30,457 nt of DNA from Bacillota bacterium (GTDB lineage: Bacteria; Bacillota; Clostridia; Lachnospirales; Lachnospiraceae), in assembly GCA_023458035.1 (NCBI GenBank), contig JAEXAX010000035.1:1-30457 (forward strand). The letters are read 5' to 3'. Position numbers and translations under genes: made by a program. Shown piece after piece: positions 8,051 through 14,089 of this stretch. The notes under the pieces were generated by a model. It was not told the origin of the DNA and ran no database searches. It saw only the letters and a list, made by a program, of their open reading frames with translations. Within the stretch, counting starts at the first letter, position 1; every line of letters begins with the position of its first letter.

Positions 8051-8317
8051 ATGTTACATCCATCGTATAGTGATTTAATGAATGTGTTAAACAGCAATGC
8101 CGTTGACAGTGAAGCGCCGGTTGCCAAGAGCCGTTACTCGGTTGTAATCGCCACCGCCAAGCGCGCCCGTGAAATCATTGGTCTTCGTGTCTATGCTGCC
8201 TCTCACGAGGTTGAGGTTCCAAACGATAATAAAGAAGAAAAGGCATTATCCAGAGCCATTCGTGAAATTAACAACGGCCGTGTTGGAATCATGTCGGCAG
8301 CAGAAGATGACAACTGA
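8051..8317 (+). CDS. rpoZ: RNA polymerase omega subunit
   Basis: 88 residues with the family core KSRYSVVIATAKRAREI and a short acidic tail. Omega binds the beta' subunit and helps RNA polymerase assembly. AGGAGGGA precedes the start. It is the last gene of the yicC-gmk-rpoZ unit. No convincing terminator hairpin follows: the T-rich stretch after the stop has no stem, so some reading into the L21 leader is possible. Confidence 0.93.
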   Translation: MLHPSYSDLMNVLNSNAVDSEAPVAKSRYSVVIATAKRAREIIGLRVYAASHEVEVPNDNKEEKALSRAIREINNGRVGIMSAAEDDN

Positions 8318-8356
8318 TTTTTTGGTGATTTTTTTGCATTTTCTATAGATTATTGA

Positions 8357-8386
8357 TTGACAAAACAAAGCCAAATATAGTATATT
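8357..8386 (+). promoter_or_regulatory. Promoter of the rplU-prp-rpmA operon
   Basis: TTGACA (8357-8362), an 18-base spacer and TATATT (8381-8386). The expected start near 8393 leaves a leader of about 80 bases before rplU. Confidence 0.7.
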
Positions 8387-8392
8387 ATTTGT

Positions 8393-8461
8393 TGTATGCC
8401 GCACAATGAGGTTCAAGTATGTCGTTCGGACATCACCGAAGTTGGCGAGTGATGATAAGAT
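8393..8461 (+). promoter_or_regulatory. Structured 5' leader of rplU (candidate ribosomal protein autoregulation leader)
   Basis: Two hairpins can form. One is ATGTC-GTTCG-GACAT at 8419-8433. The other pairs CATCAC (8431-8436) with GTGATG (8449-8454). They share bases 8431-8433, so they cannot both be complete. The second ends 8 bases before the AGGAGG of rplU. An L21 leader is known in Bacillus; whether this is the same element needs a covariance search. Confidence 0.5.
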
Positions 8462-8473
8462 AGGAGGAGCCAT

Positions 8474-8782
8474 ATGTACGCAATTATAGCAACAGGTGGT
8501 AAGCAGTACAAAGTATCTGAAGGAGACGTCGTTCGTGTAGAAAAGTTACAGGCAGCCGACGGCGAGACCATCACATTTGATCAGGTGTTAGCAGTTAACA
8601 ATGACTCAATGGTAGTTGGTAATCCGGTCGTAGCTGGTGCCAGCGTGACTGCAACCGTTGTGAGAACCGGTAAGGCTAAGAAAGTAATCGTTTACAAGTA
8701 CAAGAGAAAGTCCGGATACCACAAGAAGAATGCTCACAGACAGCAGTTTACCGAAGTTAAGATTGAATCAATCAAGGCTTAA
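8474..8782 (+). CDS. rplU: 50S ribosomal protein L21
   Basis: 102 residues beginning MYAIIATGGKQYKVSEGD, diagnostic for bL21. The conserved basic tail KVIVYKYKRKSGYHKKNAHRQ contacts 23S rRNA. AGGAGG (8463-8467) precedes the ATG. It heads the rplU-prp-rpmA operon, with its own promoter and structured leader. The prp gene starts 3 bases after its stop, suggesting coupled translation. Confidence 0.98.
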   Translation: MYAIIATGGKQYKVSEGDVVRVEKLQAADGETITFDQVLAVNNDSMVVGNPVVAGASVTATVVRTGKAKKVIVYKYKRKSGYHKKNAHRQQFTEVKIESIKA

Positions 8783-8785
8783 CAG

Positions 8786-9112
8786 ATGGTAAAAGTAGTT
8801 GTTTTTCGGAAGAACGACAGCTTGGTTGGTTTCGAGATGTCCGGTCATGCCGATCCCGCAAAGAAAAGCGGAGAGGATATTGTCTGTGCGTATCTGTCTG
8901 CCATTCCCAGGCAATTATATCTGGGACTGACAAATCTAACCGACAATCGACCGAATATCCGAGAGCGAGCTGAGGACGGATATGTACACTGTATGTTATC
9001 CGAGCCGATCTCCGAACAGGCAGCGCTGCTGATGCAGGTGTTTTACCTGACGGTAAAAGACCTCGAAAGTGGTTATTCTAAGTTTGTAAAAGTCACTATT
9101 GAGGAGGTGTAA
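8786..9112 (+). CDS. prp: Ribosomal-processing cysteine protease Prp
   Basis: 108 residues. Prp removes the N-terminal leader of L27 in Firmicutes, a step essential in S. aureus. The catalytic histidine (H21 in SGHAD) and cysteine (C34 in GEDIVCAYLSAI) are present at the expected spacing. The usual GHAGYA reads GHADPA here, a small deviation beside the catalytic histidine. It sits between rplU and rpmA, exactly its normal place, and its substrate is the next gene. The ribosome binding site is weak and overlaps the end of rplU, so it probably depends on coupling. Confidence 0.95.
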   Translation: MVKVVVFRKNDSLVGFEMSGHADPAKKSGEDIVCAYLSAIPRQLYLGLTNLTDNRPNIRERAEDGYVHCMLSEPISEQAALLMQVFYLTVKDLESGYSKFVKVTIEEV

Positions 9113-9113
9113 T

Positions 9114-9401
9114 ATGTTACAGTTAAATTTGCAATTTTTTGCTCATAAAAAAGGTGTAGGTTCTACCAAAAACGGCCGTGACTCCGAGTCCAAGCGTCTT
9201 GGTGCAAAGAGAGCGGACGGACAGTTCGTAAAAGCCGGCAATATCCTTTACAGACAGAGAGGTACTAAGATTCATCCGGGTCTGAACGTAGGCCGCGGAA
9301 ATGATGATACCTTATTTGCTTTAGTGGACGGTGTTGTTCGTTTCCACAGAAAGGGCAGAGATAAAAAACAGGTGTCTATCGTTCCTGTAGAGGCAGAATA
9401 A
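9114..9401 (+). CDS. rpmA: 50S ribosomal protein L27 with Prp-cleavable leader
   Basis: 95 residues from ATG 9114. This start has GAGGAGG just upstream, inside the end of prp, and follows its stop by 1 base; an earlier in-frame ATG at 9099 has no site. The protein begins MLQLNLQFFAHKKGVGSTKN. The LNLQFFA stretch is the Prp recognition leader. Removal of nine residues would leave an N terminus AHKKG like mature E. coli L27, whose N terminus reaches the peptidyl transferase centre. The rest (RDSESKRLGAKRADGQ, GNILYRQRGTKIHPG) is standard bL27. Confidence 0.97.
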   Translation: MLQLNLQFFAHKKGVGSTKNGRDSESKRLGAKRADGQFVKAGNILYRQRGTKIHPGLNVGRGNDDTLFALVDGVVRFHRKGRDKKQVSIVPVEAE

Positions 9402-9415
9402 ATATTAGTGCAAAG

Positions 9416-9455
9416 AAAGCTCCGATCTGGTAAAATAGATTGGAGCTTTTATTTA
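9416..9455 (+). terminator. Terminator after rpmA
   Basis: AAAGCTCCGATC (9416-9427) pairs with GATTGGAGCTTT (9438-9449), 12 pairs with one G-U, followed by a T-rich run. A TATAAT at 9454-9459 right after it could start an obgE transcript, but I see no good -35. Confidence 0.8.
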
Positions 9456-9489
9456 TAATGTTCAGACAGGGTTACGAGGAAGGAACGAT

Positions 9490-10782
9490 ATGTTTTCAGA
9501 TAAAGTTAAAATTAAAATTCGCTCGGGCAAAGGCGGTGACGGCCACGTCAGCTTTCGTCGTGAGCTGTATGTACCAAATGGCGGACCGGATGGCGGAGAC
9601 GGCGGCAAGGGTGGAGATGTCATCTTTGTCGTTGATGATGGCCTGAATACTTTGTCGGATTACCGTTACCACAGAACCTACAAAGCAGAGGACGGGCAGG
9701 AGGGCGGCAAGCGCCGCTGTGCCGGCCGCAAGGGTAATGACCTGGTGTTGAAGGTTCCGCAGGGAACGGTCATTCGTGAAGCTTCATCCCGGAAGATCAT
9801 CTGTGATATGTCCGGAGAAAATAAAAGGGTGATCGTGCTGCAGGGGGGCAGCGGAGGAATCGGTAACATGCATTTTGCTACTTCGACCATGCAGGCGCCG
9901 AAGTATGCCAAGCCTGGCAAACCGGCCACCGAGCTGGAGATTATCCTGGAATTAAAGATGATCGCTGATGTCGGTTTGGTCGGTTTTCCGAATGTCGGAA
10001 AATCAACCTTATTATCCCGCATCACCAATGCCAGACCGAAGATAGCCAATTATCACTTCACCACGCTTAGTCCGAATTTGGGTGTCGTGGACTACTACGA
10101 CGGAAATGGTTTCGTCATTGCCGATATTCCGGGTTTGATCGAAGGCGCAGCAGATGGCGCCGGTCTTGGCCATGAATTTTTGCGTCACATTGACCGCACA
10201 AAGGTTTTGTTACATGTTGTTGATGTGGCCGGTACCGAAGGACGTGATCCGATTCAGGATATCTATGCAATTATGAACGAGCTTTCTTTATATGAGCCGA
10301 ACATCCTGCAAAAACCACAGGCCATTGCTGCCAATAAAATCGATTGCTTTATGGAGGATAGCAATGAGAGATTGGAAAAATTAAAGGCCGAGTTTGAGCC
10401 GAAGGGCTTGACCATCTATCCGATCTCGGCAGCTACCGGAGAGGGGATTACGGAATTGATCGACGGCTTGGCGCACTTGTTATCCCATCTGGATGAAGCA
10501 ACCATCGTATACGCTCAGGAATTCTTCCCGGAAGATATGATTATAGCCGAGGAATTACCCTATACTGTGGAGGCAGATCCGAAAGCCGAGGGGCGCTATA
10601 TCGTCGAAGGACCGAAGATTGAAAAAATGCTTGGCTATACCAATCTGGAATCTGAGAAAGGCTTTCTGTTTTTTCAGGAGTTTATGCGCAAGCAGGGCAT
10701 TTTAAAACAATTGGAAGACCTAGGCATTCAAGATGGAGACACTGTCAAGATCTATGGCTTCGAGTTCGATTATTATCGCTAA
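9490..10782 (+). CDS. obgE: GTPase Obg/CgtA
   Basis: 430 residues, the long Firmicute form. The glycine-rich Obg domain (residues 1-158, with GGPDGGDGGKGGDV) leads to a G domain with G1 GFPNVGKST at about 165-173, G3 DIPGLIEGA and G4 NKID. The C-terminal OCT domain spans about 350-430. Obg binds GTP and GDP, assists late 50S assembly and links ribosome status to growth and stress. GAGGAAGGA precedes the ATG. It follows the L27 terminator and begins an obgE-yhbY-nadD/yqeK-rsfS run. All motifs are intact. Confidence 0.97.
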   Translation: MFSDKVKIKIRSGKGGDGHVSFRRELYVPNGGPDGGDGGKGGDVIFVVDDGLNTLSDYRYHRTYKAEDGQEGGKRRCAGRKGNDLVLKVPQGTVIREASSRKIICDMSGENKRVIVLQGGSGGIGNMHFATSTMQAPKYAKPGKPATELEIILELKMIADVGLVGFPNVGKSTLLSRITNARPKIANYHFTTLSPNLGVVDYYDGNGFVIADIPGLIEGAADGAGLGHEFLRHIDRTKVLLHVVDVAGTEGRDPIQDIYAIMNELSLYEPNILQKPQAIAANKIDCFMEDSNERLEKLKAEFEPKGLTIYPISAATGEGITELIDGLAHLLSHLDEATIVYAQEFFPEDMIIAEELPYTVEADPKAEGRYIVEGPKIEKMLGYTNLESEKGFLFFQEFMRKQGILKQLEDLGIQDGDTVKIYGFEFDYYR

Positions 10783-10807
10783 CTCAACAGGCCGAGAAAG
10801 GAAAAAT

Positions 10808-11110
10808 ATGAAATCATTAACCAGTAAGCAGCGTGCTTATCTGAAAAGTCTGGCCATGAACCTCGATCCGATCTTCCAGATCGGAAAGGGAGCGGTTATG
10901 CCGAATAATACAGCTGCCATAGCCGAAGCCTTTGAAGCACGCGAGCTGATCAAGCTGACCGTTTTGAAGAATTGCACTGAAGATATTCGCACAGTGGCCG
11001 AAACATTGGCTGAACGAACAGGATCATTGGTGATCCAAACCATAGGCAGCAAGATTGTGTTGTACAAAGAAGGCAAAGACAACAAAAAAAAGATCATTTT
11101 ACCAAAGTGA
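10808..11110 (+). CDS. yhbY: Ribosome assembly RNA-binding protein YhbY (CRM domain)
   Basis: 100 residues from ATG 10808, which has AGAAAGGA in front. An earlier in-frame ATG at 10733 lies inside obgE without a site. It begins MKSLTSKQRAYLKSLAMNLD, followed by the IGKG loop and HEL-type region EAFEARELIKLTVLKN typical of CRM-domain proteins. The family binds pre-50S particles. It is 25 bases after obgE and 7 bases before nadD/yqeK. The lysine-rich tail is common. Confidence 0.94.
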   Translation: MKSLTSKQRAYLKSLAMNLDPIFQIGKGAVMPNNTAAIAEAFEARELIKLTVLKNCTEDIRTVAETLAERTGSLVIQTIGSKIVLYKEGKDNKKKIILPK

Positions 11111-11117
11111 GAAAGCC

Positions 11118-12323
11118 ATGAAGCAACGACGAAAACTTGGTATTTTGGGAGGGACCTTTGATCCTATCCATAATGGTCATCTGATGCTTGGCCAATGTGC
11201 GCTCGATCAACTGGAGCTGGACTGCCTGTTATTTATCCCTTCCGGCAATCCACCCCATAAGCAAGAAAGCCTGCAAGCGGCAGACGCTGTCCAACGCCTG
11301 GAAATGGTTCGTCTGGCGGTGAAAGGCCGGCCCGGTTTTTCGGTATCTGATCTTGATTGTCAAACTGAAGAGCCCAGCTATACCGTGCGATTGTTACAGC
11401 GTTTGCAGCAGCAGTATCCGGATTCCGACTTATTTTTTATACTTGGAGCGGACAGTCTGTTTCAATTAGAAAGTTGGTATCAGTTTGAGGCGATTTTTCC
11501 GATTTGCCATTTGATCGTGGCCAAACGAAACGAACAGAGTGCTAAGGTTCTGCAGGATGAGATTCAGCGACTGACAGCTCGTTATGGAGCGCGGATCACC
11601 GAACTGGTTTTTCCCGGTGTCGATATTTCTTCGTCATATATCCGCCGCCATTATCAAAAACCGGCCTATCTGCAAGACCTTATTCCTGAAGCTGTTTATC
11701 GTTATATTTCAAGGTATGGACTCTATCAGCTGCAAAAACAGCCACAGACCGGCCGTTACTGCGATTTATTACCAATCGTACAGGATGTGCTTTCAGCCAA
11801 GCGTTTTATGCATGTAATGGGAGTGGTGTATACGGCAGCTTCTTTGGCCAATCATCACGGAGCCGATCGGGAACATGTCATGCTTGCCGCTTTATTGCAT
11901 GATTTTGCAAAAGAACAACCAAATGAACGATTGCTGCAGTTGGCCCAGTGTTACAGTCTACCGGTGCGTGATGTGGAGCGCAGGCATCCATATCTGCTTC
12001 ATGGAGCGGTAGCAGCAGCGCTCGCGCAAGCCGACTTCGGGATCGAAAATCAGGATGTGTTAAATGCCATGCGCTACCACACGACCGGACGACCGGGAAT
12101 GAGTCTGATCGAAAAAATCATATTTCTTGCAGATTATATAGAGCCTTTGCGCGAACATGCCTCAAATCTTGATGAAATCAGAAACCTGGCGTGGCAGGAC
12201 CTTGATGCAGCTGTCCGCAAGGTGAGCTCCGACACCTTGCAGTATCTGAAGGAGCAGCAGCGGCCGATCGATGAAATGACCGCTTTAACTTATCAATATT
12301 ATTTACGGGAGGAACAGCCATGA
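11118..12323 (+). CDS. nadD-yqeK: Fused nicotinate-mononucleotide adenylyltransferase / YqeK HD-domain hydrolase
   Basis: 401 residues from ATG 11118. The in-frame ATG at 11055 lies within yhbY and is rejected. The N-terminal part (1 to about 205) is NadD, with GGTFDPIHNGH at residues 11-21 and the ISSSYIRR motif near 170. It makes deamido-NAD from NaMN and ATP. The C-terminal part (about 215-401) is YqeK, with HVMGVV, LLHDFAKE (H261, D262), HPYLLHGAVAA and YHTTGRPGMS. YqeK enzymes symmetrically hydrolyse Ap4A to two ADP. In Bacillus these are two adjacent genes; here the frame runs through without a stop. It overlaps rsfS by 4 bases (ATGA). Confidence 0.94.
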   Translation: MKQRRKLGILGGTFDPIHNGHLMLGQCALDQLELDCLLFIPSGNPPHKQESLQAADAVQRLEMVRLAVKGRPGFSVSDLDCQTEEPSYTVRLLQRLQQQYPDSDLFFILGADSLFQLESWYQFEAIFPICHLIVAKRNEQSAKVLQDEIQRLTARYGARITELVFPGVDISSSYIRRHYQKPAYLQDLIPEAVYRYISRYGLYQLQKQPQTGRYCDLLPIVQDVLSAKRFMHVMGVVYTAASLANHHGADREHVMLAALLHDFAKEQPNERLLQLAQCYSLPVRDVERRHPYLLHGAVAAALAQADFGIENQDVLNAMRYHTTGRPGMSLIEKIIFLADYIEPLREHASNLDEIRNLAWQDLDAAVRKVSSDTLQYLKEQQRPIDEMTALTYQYYLREEQP

Positions 12324-12676
12324 ACGAAGCTAAGAAGATGATGGAAACCGCTTTTCACGCAATGAGCGAGAGACAGGCCATTGACCCAAAGATATTGGAT
12401 ATTTCCGAGATCTCCGTACTGGCTGATTATTTTATGATCGCCAGTGCCCGCAACAAAAACCACCTGAAGGCCCTCTCGGAAGACATTCAGGATGCTATGA
12501 GTAAAGCCGGTTTTGAACCGAAACAGATCGAAGGACAGCGTGATACCGCTTGGATACTGATGGACTATCGGGATATCATCATTCATCTGTTTGATGAAGA
12601 AAATCGCCTGTATTATGATCTTGAAAGAATCTGGAGAGACGGAAAGGTAATTACAGTGGAGGAGGCGCAGGATTAA
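12320..12676 (+). CDS. rsfS: Ribosome silencing factor RsfS
   Basis: 118 residues of the Iojap/RsfS family, with the conserved region DISEISVLADYFMIASARNKNHLKAL and the motif DTAWILMDYRDIIIHLFDEENR. RsfS binds L14 on the 50S subunit and blocks subunit joining under starvation. GGAGG precedes the ATG, which overlaps the nadD/yqeK stop. It is the last gene of the run and is followed at once by a strong terminator. Confidence 0.95.
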   Translation: MNEAKKMMETAFHAMSERQAIDPKILDISEISVLADYFMIASARNKNHLKALSEDIQDAMSKAGFEPKQIEGQRDTAWILMDYRDIIIHLFDEENRLYYDLERIWRDGKVITVEEAQD

Positions 12677-12686
12677 GCGCTTTTAT

Positions 12687-12727
12687 AAAAGGATCTGTTA
12701 TACTAAGTGGTGACAGATCCTTTTTTT
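12687..12727 (+). terminator. Terminator after rsfS
   Basis: AAAAGGATCTGT pairs with ACAGATCCTTTT, followed by a continuous T run (12721-12727). It closes the obgE-rsfS run. Confidence 0.9.
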
Positions 12728-12734
12728 GTATAAT

Positions 12735-12775
12735 AAACAGAGGGTGTACACTAACTAGTGCAACACCCTTTGTTT
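12735..12775 (-). terminator. Hairpin between convergent rsfS and lexA, probable lexA terminator
   Basis: 13-base arms at 12735-12747 and 12763-12775 pair with one G-U, and the loop holds a further CACTA/TAGTG pairing. It lies 22 bases past the lexA stop. The following T tract on the minus strand is interrupted, so this is a weaker terminator or a stabilising 3' hairpin. Confidence 0.6.
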
Positions 12776-12797
12776 CCGTGGTAATACTAGGTTGATT

Positions 12798-13412
12798 TTA
12801 GTTTATAAATCTGTAGCTGCCGAAAACCCTGCCCAAGATAGAAACATTATCATGGCAGATAATCGGTTCCAACGCATCATTTTCCGGCTGCAGACGAATG
12901 TGATCCTTTTCTCTGTAAAATGTTTTAACAGTTGCGCTATCCTCGAGCAGCGCCACCACAATATCACCATTTCTGGCGGTAGACTGTTGATTGACCATCA
13001 CATAATCACCATCCATGATGCCGACATTGATCATGCTTTCTCCATGTACTTTCAGCATGAAACACTGGCCGGACGGAAGATGGTTGGCCGGCACCGGAAA
13101 ATAGCTTTCGATCCGTTCGTCGGCAATAATCGGTTCACCGGCGGCTACATGACCGATCAGCGGAATAGAACTGATTTCAGGCAGATCCTGAAAGCTTTCG
13201 TCAAGTATTTCCATAGCTCGTGGTTTGGTCGGATCACGTCTGATATAGCCTTTCTCCTCCAAGGTCTGCAAATGTGCGTGAACGGTTGAGGTGGAGCGAA
13301 TACCAAGAGACTCGCAAATCTCACGCACGGTAGGCGGAAAGCTTTTCTTTAGGGTAAATTCCCTGATATAATTCATCACACGTTCCTGTTTTGTGGTTAA
13401 GGGCTGTTGCAT
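12798..13412 (-). CDS. lexA: SOS transcriptional repressor LexA
   Basis: 204 residues from the ATG at 13412, which has AAAGGA upstream. A longer frame to 13490 would run through the promoter and is rejected. The N-terminal winged helix (LTTKQERVMNYIREFT, then SFPPTVREICESLGI) binds SOS boxes. The C-terminal domain self-cleaves when RecA filaments form. The cleavage bond A91-G92, nucleophile S126 (HGESMINVGIMDGD) and general base K163 (ATVKTFYRE) keep the exact spacing of E. coli A84-G85, S119 and K156. It is divergent from a YneA-like gene across a region with three SOS boxes, as in Bacillus. One box lies just upstream of its own -35, so it is probably autoregulated. Confidence 0.97.
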   Translation of the reverse strand: MQQPLTTKQERVMNYIREFTLKKSFPPTVREICESLGIRSTSTVHAHLQTLEEKGYIRRDPTKPRAMEILDESFQDLPEISSIPLIGHVAAGEPIIADERIESYFPVPANHLPSGQCFMLKVHGESMINVGIMDGDYVMVNQQSTARNGDIVVALLEDSATVKTFYREKDHIRLQPENDALEPIICHDNVSILGRVFGSYRFIN

Positions 13413-13446
13413 ATCGATTCCTTTCTCAATAGATTGGCTTTTATGT

Positions 13447-13475
13447 ATCATACCACACATATTGTTCATTGGCAA
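13447..13475 (-). promoter_or_regulatory. lexA promoter
   Basis: On the minus strand, TTGCCA (13470-13475) and TATGAT (13447-13452) are 17 bases apart. SOS box 1 lies 8 bases upstream of the -35. Confidence 0.65.
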
Positions 13476-13483
13476 ACAAAATC

Positions 13484-13497
13484 CGAACAAACGTTCT
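13484..13497. promoter_or_regulatory. SOS (LexA) box 1
   Basis: CGAACAAACGTTCT matches the Gram-positive consensus CGAACRNRYGTTYG at 13 of 14 positions. It lies between the lexA -35 and the -35 of the divergent gene. Confidence 0.85.
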
Positions 13498-13525
13498 TGA
13501 CAAACATATGTTCGAGTGATAATAT
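13497..13525 (+). promoter_or_regulatory. Promoter of the YneA-like gene
   Basis: TTGACA (13497-13502), a 17-base spacer and TAATAT (13520-13525). The spacer contains SOS box 2, so bound LexA would block polymerase directly. Confidence 0.75.
13501..13514. promoter_or_regulatory. SOS (LexA) box 2
   Basis: CAAACATATGTTCG matches CGAACRNRYGTTYG at 13 of 14 positions and lies between -35 and -10 of the YneA-like gene. Confidence 0.85.
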
Positions 13526-13533
13526 ATGCTTAT

Positions 13534-13547
13534 AAAACATATGTTCG
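13534..13547. promoter_or_regulatory. SOS (LexA) box 3
   Basis: AAAACATATGTTCG matches at 12 of 14 positions. It lies just after the expected transcript start of the YneA-like gene, 20 bases downstream of box 2 (start to start 33), roughly three helical turns away. Confidence 0.75.
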
Positions 13548-13565
13548 ATTTTTTTGGAGGATGCT

Positions 13566-13910
13566 ATGCAGAACAGAACTTGTATGAGAAACAGAAGATT
13601 ACAAACAAAACAGAATATGTTTTCATTTAAATTAATGGCCGTCTGCCTGCTTTTTATCATGACGGTCTTATACGGCGGATTAATCCTGCATCAGAAAGCC
13701 TATGCCAAGCCGGAACGTCAGACATATAGAGTTATGCAGGTTGACACCGGCATGACTCTGTGGTCGATCGCCGAACAGGAAGTTCAAAAGCAAAAGCTTG
13801 AGGTTACAACTGCTGATTTTTGCAGAGAAATAATTGATATCAATCATCTTGATAGTTCGGCTGACTGCATTGTGAAAGGTGATATTATCTTTTTACCCAT
13901 ATATCACTAA
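13566..13910 (+). CDS. yneA: YneA-like SOS cell division inhibitor, membrane-anchored LysM protein
   Basis: 114 residues from ATG 13566, with GGAGG (13556-13560) 5 bases upstream. A basic N terminus leads to one membrane helix (about 20-41, FKLMAVCLLFIMTVLYGG) and an outside LysM domain (about 54-113, YRVMQVDTGMTLWSIAEQE to GDIIFLPIY). This is the architecture of B. subtilis YneA, which delays septation during DNA damage and is encoded divergently from lexA. The two SOS boxes in its promoter region support the same role. The LysM domain binds peptidoglycan. Sequence identity to YneA is not claimed; the name rests on architecture, position and control. A strong terminator follows. Confidence 0.82.
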   Translation: MQNRTCMRNRRLQTKQNMFSFKLMAVCLLFIMTVLYGGLILHQKAYAKPERQTYRVMQVDTGMTLWSIAEQEVQKQKLEVTTADFCREIIDINHLDSSADCIVKGDIIFLPIYH

Positions 13911-13962
13911 AGAATGCTTTTACGGCCTTTGCAGTCCACGCATTGTATAAAAGTATAAAAAC

Positions 13963-13994
13963 AAAAATCCATGTAGAAACACATGGATTTTTTT
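13963..13994 (+). terminator. Terminator after the YneA-like gene
   Basis: AAATCCATGT and ACATGGATTT form a perfect 10-pair stem with a 6-base loop (AGAAAC), followed by a T run to 13994. Confidence 0.9.
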
Positions 13995-14012
13995 ATAATA
14001 GTAGTGTATAAT
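13984..14012 (+). promoter_or_regulatory. Candidate promoter of the Xer recombinase gene
   Basis: Perfect TATAAT (14007-14012) preceded by TG, with a weak -35 (TGGATT) 17 bases upstream that overlaps the terminator. The transcript would start about 14019, just before the palindrome. Confidence 0.5.
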
Positions 14013-14022
14013 ACCTATATAC

Positions 14023-14056
14023 ATCTATTCGCCAAACACATGTTTTGCGAATAGAT
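14023..14056. repeat. 34-bp near-perfect palindrome, candidate dif-like Xer recombination site
   Basis: Of 17 base pairs around the centre (between 14039 and 14040), 15 are complementary; only 14033/14046 and the central pair fail. The inner 28 bases split as an 11-base arm TATTCGCCAAA, a 6-base centre CACATG and an 11-base arm TTTTGCGAATA, whose reverse complement TATTCGCAAAA differs from the first arm at one position. This is the size and layout of dif sites. It lies 34 bases before the start of a XerS-like recombinase. The core also resembles a degenerate SOS box (12 of 14), and in RNA it would form a hairpin, so an operator or leader role is the main alternative. Confidence 0.6.
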
Positions 14057-14089
14057 AATGAAAATCTTTTTGAAAGGATGCAACTATAC

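Noticed and set aside
8318..8356. Terminator after rpoZ
   Set aside because: There are T runs but no inverted repeat that could form a stem.
9099..9113. L27 start at the upstream ATG 9099
   Set aside because: It lies inside prp without a site; ATG 9114 has GAGGAGG and gives the standard MLxLNLQFFA leader.
13413..13490. Longer LexA reading frame starting at 13490
   Set aside because: The extension covers the lexA promoter, has no ribosome binding site and is absent from LexA proteins; the 13412 start has AAAGGA and gives exact E. coli residue spacing.
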